A stretch of 64,000 nt of DNA from Palaemon carinicauda (taxonomy: Eukaryota; Arthropoda; Malacostraca; Decapoda; Palaemonidae), in the NCBI RefSeq assembly GCF_036898095.1, contig NC_090759.1, forward strand, positions 17,357,658 through 17,421,657, in the 5' to 3' direction. The translations under genes and the position numbers were made by a program. The notes beneath the pieces were generated by a model. That model saw only the letters and a list, made by a program, of their open reading frames with translations. It had not been told where the DNA came from and made no database searches. Below, one piece after another: positions 36,201 to 42,621 of the stretch (within the stretch, counting starts at the first letter, position 1; the number at the start of each line of letters is the position of its first letter).

Positions 36201-39200
36201 TGCTATCTCGTGAATGGAGGCTCCTAACGGCCTGATGTTCTTCGAGGAGCACCCCTTAGAAAAGGTAGCCCACTACGCCAGGTACACCTCAACTGACGAA
36301 TGCCTCAGGTACTCTGACATCCTTGATGCCGTCCTCAACGGAAATCCTTCCTTTCTCAGGAGACGCTCGATAACCTCCACGCGTGAAGGCGGAGGGACCG
36401 AGGGTTTTCGTGGAACCTCTGGAAGTGAGGCTGCCGGAGAAGGTCTGGTCTGTCTGGAAGTGGCCCAGGTGGAAGGCGTGCCAGTTCCTTTAGATCCGCG
36501 AACCACTCTCTCTCTGGCCACCAGGGCGCTACCAAACTCACCCACAGGTTGGCCGTCCGTCTCACCCAGTGACGACCTGACTGAGCATACCGAAGAGTGG
36601 GAAGTCGTTAACGTCGAGGTTGTCCCAAGGGTGTTGGAAGGCGTCCTCGAACGCTGCTGCTGGATCTGGCACAGGAAAACAAAACACGGAAAGCTGTGCG
36701 TTTAGTCTCGTGGCGAAGAGGTCTATCACCGGCGAGCCCCACTTCAGGAAGAGGGTTTTGACCACTTCTGGGTGTAGGGACCACTCGGGCCCTACCACTT
36801 GACCCATCCTGCTGAGGCCGTCAGCCACGACGTTCCTCTTTCCCCGGAGAGAACCTGGCTGAAAAATTGATTTGTTCCATTTCGGCCCATTCTAGAAACT
36901 CCACCGTAAGACTGCACCGTTCCTTCGACTTCAGTCCTCCTTGCTTTTTCACGTAGGCCACCACCGTGGCATTGCCGCACACCGGAGCCACGATGCTTCC
37001 CCGGGGTAGATGGACAAACTCTAGGCACGCCCTTTGTACGGTCCTCATCTCCAACACGTTTATGTGCAGGTTCGTCTCCTCGACTTCCCATTTACCTTTT
37101 GCCGTTTTGTCGAGAAGATGGGCACCCCAGCCCTCCTTGGTTTCGTCCGTGAACAGGAGCATCTCCGAGGGTCGGTTGTGAAAGGCATTCCCTTGAGGGT
37201 GTTCGTTCTGACGTGCCACCACTCCAGGACTTCCTTCGTCTCCGGGGACACCAGGACTATCAGTCTTTGGCAGTCCTTAGCTCTCTTGGGCTGGCCCGAC
37301 AGGAAGGGCCAGAGTATCTGTTTCAGGTTGTCCAGTCTCTCCACGGAGGGGAAGGCCCTCGCCATCCGGGAGTCTAGGACCAACCCTAGGTAGGTCGTCC
37401 TGGTGGAGGGTATCAGCTGGGACTTCTCCAGGTTGATGATGATACTCAAGACGTTGCAGAACTGCAGGAGCTTCGCGCCTTGCTCCCTCAGTACTTCCTC
37501 TGAGGCTGAAAGCAATAACCAGTCATCTAGGTACCGAATCTGGCGGACGCCCTGTTCGTGGGCCAGGTCTGAAACTGTTGCGAAGACCCTCGTAAAGCCC
37601 TGAGGGCTGTCGACAGTCCGAAGCATAGGGTTTTGAACTGCAACGCTTGGATACTCCATTTTACCATTAGGAACTTCCTGCTGGAGGTATGGACAAGGAC
37701 CTGGAAGTAGACGTCTTTGAGGCCTATGGACCTCATGAAGTCGTCCTCCTTCAAGGCCGCTAGGACCGACTTCGGAGTGTCCATCTTGAAGTCGGTGTTG
37801 CACACGAATTTGTTGAGGGCTGAAAGGTCTATGACCGGTCTCCAGACCCCTGTAATCTTGGGAGAGGTGGATGACAGGTCTCCAGGCCCCAAGTTGACTT
37901 CTCCACAAGGAGCAGGCAACTGTAAAAGCTTGAAAATTCATCCTGATAGAAGGACAAGGTGTTTCTCAGAAGTTGGATGATAGGACGACCACTTTGACGA
38001 TGTCCAAGTGAAGGGGGGGGGACAAGAAACAAAATATTGTAGTCTGCATCCATCACAAAGGACCTCTTTGTCCACTATTTAGACCTGTAAAATTGGCACG
38101 TTGCCCAAGGGCTTGACAGGACTCCCCAACCTCGTGGCCCCTGCCAGAGGGGGACGGCCTTCCCTACCAACCTCCGATTACCCTTCTAACTCATCCCCTT
38201 CTGGAATAACCAACCCAGAGTCAAAAGGACTGATTGAAGTCAGACATCCTACGCAATGAAGAAGTGACAAATGGAGGGGACGACTTAGCTCTTAAAATGT
38301 CAATGACAACTTCTTCAAAGAGGACTTTACTGAAATCGCTGATTTCGATGTCTGTTTCAGAGTCTTTGTGTCATTGAAAGAGAACACTTTGTGGATGAGT
38401 CCTCGGATGATTTCCTTTACTTCTCCACCATCTCTTCATTTCCTAGCAAGAAACTTTGAAGAGACAGTGGTGGCATTTCCAGTCTGCCTCGCAAGCTTCG
38501 CTGCAACTGTTTCCTCCTTTTGAGAAACTAGTTAGTCTGCTGGTTGGCTGACTGGGGAATCAAGAAGGTGACTGCTCTCACCCCTGAAAGAGCCATGTTG
38601 GTAAAGTTCTTGTTCTCAGGCCCTGGAAGGTTCTTAAAGGCAAAGGATACTACTGCCACAGACCAGTAATCCAACCAGGTGACCTGGAAGCTTGCCATGA
38701 AAACAGTTTCCATGTTGACAAACTTGGAGGCGTGAGCGCACATTGAAACACTCGAGTAAGGCCTCTTGTAATCTCTGAAGTTTTGTCTCAGTTTCTGAGC
38801 TGAGAAGACTCAAGAGAGCCTCAGAAGGAGTGTAGGTGCACTTTGTGCACTCAACTGGAGAAGGATCCCAAAGGAAACTGTAATCACTCTTATCACTCTT
38901 GTATGAAGGAGGGGCAGCAGGCTGTGCACACAAGAGGTAGTATTTTTTCACCCTCAGGAGCTGGGAAGCAGCTGGATACTCCCATGCAGATGCAGGAGGT
39001 CAAAATCAGGTTGGGAAGTGAGGGGAGACAAGGGGACGTCTTCCCTTTCCAAAAAGGCATCATAGGTTAGATCTTAACAGGAGGTGATGAAGCTACTGAC
39101 GGTGAGGACCTGTTATCAACTTAACCATTAATCTTAGCTTAGCTGGAAGGTCTCACGTCAAACACTACTGCCACAGCAGCAGAGGCAGAAGGAGCACAAG

Positions 39201-40458
39201 CAGTAGACTGAAAAGTCCTAATGAGGGCTTACAACAATCTTTCCATATATTGAATGACCTCCAGACCTAAAGAGGGCCACAGCGTCTATAGTGCCAGATC
39301 CTTGGCTGCATCATTGTCAGTCCTATCAGGCTTGCCATAATGTGAAGAACAGATGTTACATTGTTTAGGGGAATCAGATAGAACGGCTTTACATACAGCC
39401 AGCACATATCAAAATTTTATGTCATCCTCCTCCTGCGCTATCTCTGAGGAGGTGGAGGCTTTGGCTTCCTCGCCAGCCGCCAGTAGCTACCAACACCTCA
39501 TTGCAACTTTAACCAAGCAAGTTCCAGATTCACTTAAATCATACTCCTATTACAGGACATTGGTTTGTATCCATGTTAGAACAATTTAGTTTAATGAAAA
39601 CAAAATTACATTTATTAACTCAAGTATGAATGATCTGAAGGATTTTGTCTTTAGTGAAAAGACAAAATTGCAACAAGCCAAATTATGAGCTGGACAGCCT
39701 AGTAAGAAGAGACCAAAGAGAACAGATAAACCCTAAAGTAAAGGTGAAAAAGCAATAATGGTGGGCCTGGAAAGGAACTATAAAAACCCCCGGGTACCAT
39801 CTTTAGCATAAATAAATGATGTATAAAATACACTACAAGGATATGGTGGGGACTATTATCGTAAAGGCTTATGTGAACTCCTAAATAAACAGGAAAAATT
39901 AATCTGAGAATTTTTAGAAAATTCTAATAATAATGGAGGATAATTATAATGCAGAATGATTGATGGTTTTCAAGTTTCTATTAGTACAATGGTAACTTTC
40001 ACTCTACTTAAAGAATGACTAAATAAATGTTACTAACATAAAATTAGTCTCGCAAAGGGAAAGCTGTCGTTTACGTAATAATAACTACAATAATAAAAAT
40101 TATTGTAATTTTCTATTCACTCCTATAAACCTGGGTTCTCATTTACATAGTCTATACTTGAAAATAAAGGAGATGAATTATGAATACTTACTGTTCTTGT
40201 TTGTTTTTCCAGAGTTATTAAACTTTCCACAGCCTCCTGTACACGACCATCCTTGGCCATCTGTTTAGCAGCTGGTATTTTCTCATCACACGTGGTAGAG
40301 TAGTCCACTTCCATTTTGACCAGTCGACCTCCATCAACAATTACACTTGCTAGGGCGTTGCCCTCTACTTTATTATCAGTTGCCTTCTTTTCAGAAGTCT
40401 TCTTTTCTGAATTCTTCTTTTCAGAAGTTTTCTTTTCGCTGGATTTTTCTGGAGACAT
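6840..40458 (-). CDS. PSMD12: PSMD12 (26S proteasome lid subunit Rpn5), five exons, C-terminus missing
   Basis: Gene-level entry. Five coding exons (40458-40192, 34345-34128, 13903-13744, 8214-8078, 7064-6840) have GT donors and AG acceptors and join in frame to about 335 codons, ending in phase 2. The product follows animal PSMD12 along its whole length: [85 protein letters not shown] and [15 protein letters not shown]. Rpn5 is an alpha-solenoid/PCI scaffold of the proteasome lid that holds the Rpn11 deubiquitinase region and contacts the base. The human protein has 456 residues, so about 120 C-terminal residues with the PCI domain lie left of the window. Introns hold DIRS, LINE and Tigger elements and make the gene at least 33.6 kb. 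The coding start is preceded by a splice acceptor, so a 5' untranslated exon lies upstream. Confidence 0.96.
7065..8077. other. PSMD12 intron 4, nothing recognised
   Basis: AT-rich intron of about 1 kb with proper splice sites at both ends. No repeat family or reading frame is supported. Confidence 0.7.
8078..8214 (-). CDS. PSMD12: PSMD12 coding exon 4
   Basis: 137 bp, AG acceptor 8216-8215, GTAAGT donor from 8077. It encodes [17 protein letters not shown], then [13 protein letters not shown], and ends after KLKFY with AA, which joins the C at 7064 to make Asn, as in the human YYN. Confidence 0.95.
8215..9359. other. PSMD12 intron 3, proximal part
   Basis: AT-rich. An 18-bp word GGTACTATAGTGTATAT is repeated three times at about 8491-8545. 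The stretch from 8573 (AGGGGTCGGCTGGCTAA) to about 9350 looks like old repetitive DNA, but I could not assign it to a family. The open frame at 9026-9343 has no recognisable domain. Confidence 0.5.
9801..11217 (+). mobile_element. 5'-truncated LINE insertion with target site duplication
   Basis: Flanked by a 10-bp duplication TATATCTTTC at 9791-9800 and 11218-11227. The left junction falls inside the RT frame, so the copy is 5'-truncated. The 3' end carries a short untranslated region (GTGTCGGCTACCCCACAAAA) and a tail of ATGT repeats instead of poly(A). Removing it restores continuity of the surrounding minus-strand CR1-like element, which dates it as the younger insertion. Confidence 0.9.
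9803..10936 (+). CDS. LINE reverse transcriptase, N-terminally truncated, frame open
   Basis: Open from the truncation point to a TGA after 10936, about 378 codons. RT blocks: [74 protein letters not shown] with the catalytic ADD, and VNVGKSKVM with the following YLGSVV. The C-terminus reads [45 protein letters not shown] and [15 protein letters not shown]. Missing endonuclease and RT N-terminus mean it is not autonomous. The LINE clade is not assigned. Absence of stops or shifts suggests a fairly recent copy. Confidence 0.85.
   Translation: MFAVRQICEKYLAKGKEVYVAFMDLEKAYDRVDREAMWNVMRLYGVGGRLLQAVKSFYKGNKACVIIGNEVSDWFPVRMGLRQGCVMSSWWFNLYVDGVVREVNARVLGRGLKLVGENDHEWEVNQLLFADDTVLVADTEEKLDRLVTEFGRVCERRKLRVNVGKSKVMRCTRREGGARLNVMLNGELLEEVDQFKYLGSVVAANGGVEADVRQRVNEGCKVLGAVKGVVKNRGLGMNVKRVLYEKVIVPTVMYGSELWGMKVMERQKLNVFEMKCLRSMAGVSRVDRVRNEVVRERTGVRNELAARVDMNVLRWFGHVERMENGCLLKKVMNARVDGRSTRGRPRFGWMDGVKKALGDRRIDVREARERARNRNEW
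11295..11872 (+). repeat. R repeat copy 1 (TAA-tailed dispersed element)
   Basis: Starts GTAGTAGGTTGGCTAGGGCA, contains the words GAGATACTACCGCTAGAGAG and TGGCCAGACAGTACTAC, ends CCAACTAGGGTTATAGCTTA plus AAT/TAA units. The same sequence recurs at 16932, 42622 and, inverted, at 17395, 32699 and 54711. A defined 5' start and simple-repeat tail suggest a SINE or a short LINE 3' end; no protein is encoded. Confidence 0.85.
13261..13743. other. PSMD12 intron 3, distal part
   Basis: AT-rich DNA with a G-run near 13501-13512. No gene or known repeat recognised. Confidence 0.6.
13744..13903 (-). CDS. PSMD12: PSMD12 coding exon 3
   Basis: 160 bp, AG acceptor 13905-13904, GTAAAG donor from 13743. 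It encodes [38 protein letters not shown] and SMERKEK. A 20.2-kb intron filled with DIRS copies B to D separates it from exon 2. Confidence 0.95.
13904..14463. other. Start of PSMD12 intron 2, nothing recognised
   Basis: AT-rich sequence downstream of the exon 3 acceptor, without a supported frame or repeat. Confidence 0.6.
14464..14547 (+). pseudogene. Fragment of the same LINE family as 9801-11217
   Basis: Reads [13 protein letters not shown], then [13 protein letters not shown], closely matching [13 protein letters not shown] and [13 protein letters not shown] of the LINE at 10620-10710. It is about 84 bp long and is cut off exactly where DIRS-B begins. No continuation was found beyond DIRS-B. 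Confidence 0.75.
14548..16930 (-). mobile_element. DIRS-like retrotransposon B, left (3') part
   Basis: The left terminus (TAAGTAATTTGTATTTTTCC, then AACCTGGAGCTATTTATAG) is followed by a complementary copy at about 14790-14870, the internal complementary region arrangement of DIRS. Coding remains follow on the minus strand: recombinase N-terminal parts, then RNase H. The element stops at 16930, where R repeat copy 2 begins. RT and gag are absent. Confidence 0.8.
15940..16610 (-). pseudogene. DIRS-B C-terminal RT/RH tail and tyrosine recombinase N-part
   Basis: Frame 16154-16606 reads [20 protein letters not shown], the post-RNase H region with the [14 protein letters not shown] box, and ends with [10 protein letters not shown], the start of the recombinase. 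Frame 15940-16209 continues with ESF-type helical sequence, [19 protein letters not shown], the SAM-like core-binding domain of DIRS recombinases. Between 14900 and 15940 only scattered decayed frames remain, and the catalytic Arg/His/Tyr cannot be placed. Confidence 0.6.
16614..16931 (-). pseudogene. DIRS-B RNase H domain, partial
   Basis: Reads [38 protein letters not shown] and [14 protein letters not shown], giving the Glu, Asp and final Asp of a retroelement RNase H; the first catalytic Asp region is cut off by the R repeat. In DIRS elements this domain sits directly after RT. Confidence 0.7.
16932..17250 (+). repeat. R repeat copy 2, 3'-truncated
   Basis: Same family as 11295-11872 (GACCAGGGCACCAGCC, GGCCAGACAGTTCTAC). 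It ends at AGCTATGGTAAGCAG and passes into an ATT-rich tract. Confidence 0.8.
17251..17394. repeat. ATT/ATC microsatellite with an 83-bp unique island
   Basis: Two ATT-type tracts (17252-17304 and 17388-17415) enclose unique sequence. On the minus strand the island reads [19 protein letters not shown], a charged helix-like peptide preceded by VDPQTEG. It is too short to assign. Confidence 0.5.
17395..17510 (-). repeat. R repeat copy 3, 3' end only, inverted
   Basis: TAAGCTACAACCCTAGTTGG followed by AAAAGCAGGATGCTATAAGC is the reverse complement of the 3' end of the R family, with its AAT-type tail on the left. Confidence 0.75.
18049..19330 (-). pseudogene. DIRS-C tyrosine recombinase region, decayed
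   Basis: The recombinase start is recognisable at about 19260-19345 ([20 protein letters not shown]). Downstream to 18049 no frame keeps the Arg, His-x-x-Arg or Tyr boxes. Assigned by position and the RGFS motif shared with copies B and G. Confidence 0.5.
19331..20115 (-). pseudogene. DIRS-C RNase H and post-RNase H region
   Basis: Frame 19458-19850 reads [16 protein letters not shown] (end of RNase H), then [20 protein letters not shown] and [19 protein letters not shown], the conserved DIRS region that follows RNase H. Upstream to about 20115 are degraded RNase H blocks in other frames. Confidence 0.65.
20213..21251 (-). pseudogene. DIRS-C reverse transcriptase, frameshifted
   Basis: Pieces: [11 protein letters not shown] (21003-21251), [12 protein letters not shown] in another frame, [20 protein letters not shown] and [16 protein letters not shown] (20644-20865) with YLDTG in place of the YLDD motif, then the thumb and [20 protein letters not shown] (20213-20626). 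A 36-bp direct repeat at about 20316-20388 duplicates the LTSLFRL-PNGY peptide in frame. Confidence 0.75.
21252..23590 (-). pseudogene. DIRS-C gag-like gene, broken
   Basis: Read from 23584: leader, then the cysteine cluster [14 protein letters not shown], five residues, [17 protein letters not shown], the same spacing as copies A and G. The middle part (22655-22930) is a 21-bp tandem repeat. The tail includes CLPLVYHMRG-like and [20 protein letters not shown] (21233-21739), the WLD capsid-like region. Stops and shifts occur throughout. A pyrimidine tract ending in CAG lies immediately before the cluster, at about 23555-23575. Confidence 0.6.
22655..22930 (-). repeat. 21-bp tandem repeat in the DIRS-C gag linker
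   Basis: About twelve units of the type TGACCTGCTCGTGACCGTGA, mostly 21 bp apart, plus one 36-bp unit. On the minus strand one frame reads His-rich heptads ([21 protein letters not shown]) and another reads RSLTVTS. A multiple of 3 keeps the frame whatever the copy number. Confidence 0.85.
23890..24046 (+). repeat. DIRS-D left inverted terminal repeat
   Basis: Begins CTTACCCGGTGATTATATAA and ends AACACAGAACCAATTTT. It contains GCGATCGC and GCGCCATCTGT. The partner is 32502-32658. Confidence 0.9.
24050..24200 (+). repeat. DIRS-D internal complementary region
   Basis: ATAATCACCGGGTAAGTATA is the complement of the left terminus, followed directly by CAATATTAAACTTAGCCGGT, the complement of the right terminus. 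Together they spell the head-to-tail circle junction, the hallmark of DIRS elements. Confidence 0.85.
24594..25680 (-). pseudogene. DIRS-D tyrosine recombinase, frameshifted
   Basis: The N-part reads [20 protein letters not shown], then [20 protein letters not shown] and [19 protein letters not shown] in one frame down to about 25195, where a shift replaces the [15 protein letters not shown] segment (Arg box). The C-part (24594-24911) is intact: [14 protein letters not shown] (His-x-x-Arg) and [11 protein letters not shown] (catalytic Tyr). Loss of continuity at the first catalytic Arg makes it inactive. Confidence 0.8.
25542..26592 (-). pseudogene. DIRS-D RNase H and post-RNase H region with internal duplication
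   Basis: Reads [38 protein letters not shown], then the same block again ([32 protein letters not shown]) in another frame. A 142-bp duplication (repeat starts 26233 and 26375) causes the shift. The rest continues [48 protein letters not shown] and [20 protein letters not shown]. Confidence 0.8.
26593..28244 (-). pseudogene. DIRS-D RT thumb joined to duplicated gag pieces
   Basis: 26606-26797 is RT thumb sequence in a shifted frame ([18 protein letters not shown]; compare copy G). It is followed immediately by gag middle sequence ([20 protein letters not shown]; 27081-27553 with [20 protein letters not shown]) rather than RT palm. A 90-bp in-frame duplication sits at 27244-27333 and 27334-27423. 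The gag tail (about 27560-27760, Arg-Arg-Ser and PAWALSRG-like context) lies on the wrong side of it. RT fingers and palm are deleted. Confidence 0.65.
28245..30486. mobile_element. Tigger/pogo-like DNA transposon, non-autonomous, 2242 bp
   Basis: Ends are CAGTGAACCCTCG and its inverse, flanked by TA on both sides (28243-28244, 30487-30488), the target duplication of Tc1/mariner elements. Subterminal sequence is rich in CCGCGAAGTAG and GCGGATTTT words, typical of Tigger-like families. No transposase frame is seen. The interior contains a (GA)n tract (28895-28929), (CT)n tracts and a direct repeat of about 470 bp with 512-bp spacing. Confidence 0.85.
29133..30216. repeat. 512-bp direct duplication bounded by (CT)n tracts
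   Basis: CGTGTTATACAATACTTACA starts at 29181 and again at 29693; the copies run to TTACATTTAAACC and differ at few positions. Each unit is preceded and followed by a (CT)n tract (29135-29177, 29652-29690, 30177-30216), so slippage or unequal exchange between the tracts probably made the duplication. Confidence 0.9.
30531..31299 (-). pseudogene. DIRS-D gag middle part, first copy
   Basis: Frames read [40 protein letters not shown] and [20 protein letters not shown], each closely matching the gag of copy G ([54 protein letters not shown]). The cysteine cluster expected upstream is not seen in 31300-32500. Confidence 0.7.
31300..32501. other. DIRS-D 5' leader region, non-coding
   Basis: AT-rich sequence between the gag remnant and the right terminal repeat, with a (CT)n patch near 31655-31698. 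No frame of gag type is seen; part may be another insertion. Confidence 0.5.
32502..32658 (-). repeat. DIRS-D right inverted terminal repeat
   Basis: Reverse complement of 23890-24046 with one difference (CTTAGCC against CTTACCC). Confidence 0.9.
32699..33000 (-). repeat. R repeat copy 4, inverted, partial
   Basis: AGGAGAAATAAGATAGAGTA, GGAAGACCATGGTACAGAGG and ACCAAGAGGAAAGTAGCCA are reverse complements of R family words. A poly(A)/(T) tract (32681-32698) lies between it and the end of DIRS-D. Confidence 0.8.
33001..34127. other. PSMD12 intron 2, distal end, nothing recognised
   Basis: AT-rich. An open frame at 33475-33711 (minus) has no family resemblance and is not conserved PSMD12 sequence. 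Confidence 0.6.
34128..34345 (-). CDS. PSMD12: PSMD12 coding exon 2
   Basis: 218 bp between an AG acceptor (34347-34346) and a GTAATT donor (34127). It encodes [20 protein letters not shown], then the KKRSQIK and [10 protein letters not shown] segments and LKLMDTL, ending with two bases of an Arg codon that the G at 13903 completes. This is the solenoid repeat part of Rpn5. Confidence 0.95.
35275..35329. repeat. Perfect 26-bp inverted repeat with 3-nt loop
   Basis: The left arm 35275-35300 (ends ACTGCCATGGGATA) and right arm 35304-35329 (starts TATCCCATGGCAGT) are exact complements around GTG. It lies in the 3' non-coding part of element F. Confidence 0.95.
35438..36545 (-). pseudogene. DIRS-F tyrosine recombinase, broken
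   Basis: Frames 36273-36545 ([31 protein letters not shown]), 35977-36252 ([40 protein letters not shown]) and 35601-35846 ([40 protein letters not shown]) follow the order of the copy G recombinase. The His-x-x-Arg and Tyr boxes appear only as remnants ([17 protein letters not shown] in 35438-35647). Confidence 0.7.
36562..37222 (-). pseudogene. DIRS-F RNase H and following region
   Basis: Frame 36821-37222 reads [20 protein letters not shown] (first Asp), [16 protein letters not shown] (Glu) and [13 protein letters not shown] (the Asp of SDN is replaced by GN), then [14 protein letters not shown]. Frame 36562-36828 continues [16 protein letters not shown] (last Asp), [17 protein letters not shown] and [17 protein letters not shown]. 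Confidence 0.75.
37060..37930 (-). pseudogene. DIRS-F reverse transcriptase, frameshifted
   Basis: Frame 37527-37919 has [33 protein letters not shown] and LCFGLSTAL; frame 37060-37941 continues [36 protein letters not shown] with an intact [24 protein letters not shown] and [20 protein letters not shown]. One frame change lies between the GLSTA and PQGF boxes. Confidence 0.8.
37830..39510 (-). pseudogene. DIRS-E RT fingers and gag-like remains
   Basis: 37829-38056 reads [20 protein letters not shown] and [18 protein letters not shown] (RT fingers of E). 38528-38743 reads [17 protein letters not shown] and [20 protein letters not shown], the capsid-like WLDxW region. Around 39330-39365 a cysteine pair [13 protein letters not shown] marks the gag N-terminus. 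All frames are short and broken. Confidence 0.6.
39593..40191. other. PSMD12 intron 1, proximal part, nothing recognised
   Basis: AT-rich sequence between the end of DIRS-E and the donor of coding exon 1. Confidence 0.6.
40192..40458 (-). CDS. PSMD12: PSMD12 coding exon 1 (start codon exon)
   Basis: ATG at 40456-40458, 89 codons, phase 0 end, donor GTAAGT at 40191-40186. It encodes a lysine-rich N-terminal extension with four SEKK repeats, then [20 protein letters not shown] and LEKQTRT, which match the start of animal PSMD12. A pyrimidine-rich CTTTGATACCCAG followed by GCAACC and the ATG shows an upstream intron, so this is not the first transcribed exon. Confidence 0.95.
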
Positions 40459-41104
40459 GGTTGCCTGGGTATCAAAGAAAACAAGTAACAGTAAATATTA
40501 GTCACTAACCAATTCAAGTTACTCAAAAATATTGTATGTGTACAATATTAAAAGTTTTTAGGATCCATTAATGTGGCATAGGCTCTACTTTTAGTTAGAA
40601 ACTTTCAAAGTTGCCTCTTTATGATGTAAAAAATCACATTCTAAAAGGGAAACAAAAACAAGAACACCACCTTTAGTGATACCTTACCAGGAATGAAACC
40701 GGTTGGAGAGCAAAACAGGGTTGAGAAATTAGTCAAACTGTAAGCTAAGGATGGGTTGCAGTATGCTCAACCCCTGGTTGGTAAGTAAATAAGGATACTG
40801 CTCCTAGGTTAGGTTGGGTGGGAAATCTTTGGTTAGGTGGCATTCTTGTGTTAGTTTCCCTTTTAAAATATAGTTTTCCATTAATAACTTGTGTGAATGT
40901 AATTCATTGGGACAGGCGTAAACTTTCTTATAATTGTCAAATCAATTATCTTAATAGGGAAAAGGTGGTTTATCTTGGTCTGAAATTTATGATTTACAAA
41001 ATGTTATGATTTGGTGTTACTTTGGTAGGAGTGAAACCAGTTGGGAAGCAAAGACAGGGTTGAAACTTAGTTTTACGGTAAGCTAAGGATGTGGTAGCCT
41101 GTGT
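40459..41104. other. PSMD12 upstream intron, nothing recognised
   Basis: Starts with the splice acceptor of coding exon 1 on the minus strand (about 40465-40485). No frame or repeat supported, apart from similar words AGGTTAGGTTGGG near 40815 and GATTAGGTTGGAAACC near 41500. Confidence 0.5.
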
Positions 41105-41455
41105 GTGTGTGTGTGTGTGTGGAAGGGGTGTAAGGGGGAGGGGGGTTATAAGGGGGGAGGGGGGCTATATGGGGGAGGGGGTTATAAGGGGGAAGGGGGG
41201 CTATATGGGGGAGGGGGTTATAAGGGGGGAGGGGGGCTATAAGGGGGAGGGGGGCTATAAGGGGGAGGGGGGCTATAAGGGGGGAGGGGGGCTATAAGGG
41301 GGAGGGGGGGTTATAAGGGGGAGGGGGGTTATAAGGGGGGAGGGGGGCTATAAGGGGGAGGGGGGGCTATAAGGGGGAGGGGGGGTTATAAGGGGGAGGG
41401 GGGGTTATAAGGGGGAGGGGGGGTTATAAGGGGGAGGGGGGGGTTATAAGGGGTG
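41105..41455. repeat. G-rich minisatellite, TTATAAGGGGGAGGGGGG type
   Basis: Begins with (GT)n at 41098-41120, then about 18 units of 16-21 bp with alternating GGGGGAGGGGGG and TATAA or TATAT cores. The plus strand is almost pure G runs separated by TTATAA or CTATAA. Confidence 0.95.
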
Positions 41456-42479
41456 GTGTAACCCTCCACAGTACGTAAGGATACAGCTCATACGTTAGAT
41501 TAGGTTGGAAACCTTTGGACAGATGGTGTTCCTTTATTTTTTCCATTTCAAATGGGTTAATATATATGATAGTGTACTTTAATTACTACCAAAATTGGAA
41601 TTCGCTATAAGAATTGAACGATTGACGGCTAGTTTGACATTTTTCTCTTTATGTTTAACAGGGGCTGGGGCATAGCTTACCTATCGGTCAATTACAATGT
41701 GAAGTCTATTTCACACTCTGATTATGAGTTACTGCATATGCGTTGTTTGAATTCAATTTTGCCTGATGTTCTCTTTTCTGTATGACATAACCATTACCTG
41801 GCTAATCTAACCAATTAGAAGCTTCCAAATATTTTTGCACAAGTTCCTGAATAATATTCTAAACAAGCCATTTTTTTCCCCTACCCTCCCCTTCAGTTCC
41901 AGCAAGATTACCTACACAAGAGGATGTCTCTAAAAAAAATACAATCTATTTCAAAATTTAGAGTAATTTCATACATTTCAGCAATTATGTTGAAAACGCT
42001 CTCCATTCAGTATATAGCTATTGGTGCTTTATGTGGAAGTAAAAATTAATCCCAAAATAATGACTCAAAAGATCTGGGTGTGCAGCATATAATTTATTGT
42101 ACGACAGAAAATAGGAGCAGTGAGGAAATGTTAATTTTGAGAATGTAGCGAGTCACAGCTGAGCAAAAAACCATTAAAAGGATGTATTGTGAATCATAAA
42201 TAATTATGATACTTTAATTTCCAGCCACTTAAATGAGCCACATATTTTTCTAACTGGTTATCTTGTGTTCATTATGCATTTCTGACAAACATTATTACTG
42301 CAAAGCACTCATTTTTGGTTTCCCCACCCAAACACTAATTTCTCCACTACAGTAATTGTTTTTGTAAGGTGGTAGGAAACCTCATGAATGGGTGGTATGC
42401 CCCAATATTCATGGTCAGAAATGTATAAAACACATGATAGTGAGTACAAAAATTATACGGTTCGCATATTTAGCTAGAA
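41456..42479. other. Intergenic or upstream intron, nothing recognised
   Basis: AT-rich. No supported gene, repeat family or strong palindrome. Confidence 0.6.
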
Positions 42480-42621
42480 ATAAGAGTATCATATATTTAA
42501 CTTAAGATTAATGAGGTGGAATCATTTAGATATTTAGGAACTATGATCTCTAATACAGGATCTTTAGAATTTGAGTTTAATGAAAGATTGAAAAGAGCAA
42601 ATTAGACAATGGCTAAGTAGG
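42480..42621 (+). pseudogene. LINE fragment, left part (split LINE 3)
   Basis: Reads INEVESFRYLGTMISNTGSL, then NERLKRAN and TMAK, the YLGT region that follows the RT palm in LINEs. It continues at 43276 and 49868 after an R repeat and DIRS-G. Confidence 0.7.

Larger units (their letters stand above)
34447..39592 (-). mobile_element. DIRS-like copies E and F, nested or chimeric
   Basis: E supplies the outer ends: the left terminus from 34447 (ACTATACAAACCTGAGTCC) and the right terminus near 39515-39592 (AAATCATACTCCTATTACAG), which are decayed inverted copies. E also supplies gag on the right. F starts near 34709 with its own terminus and internal complementary region (ACCTCGAACTACTTTC at 34746 and about 35052, inverse at about 34977) and supplies recombinase, RNase H and RT. 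The two meet near 37850 inside the RT fingers. Confidence 0.75.

Noticed and set aside
41091..41297. Gly/Arg-rich open frame in the G-rich minisatellite
   Set aside because: Translation of a simple repeat with no start context or domain.
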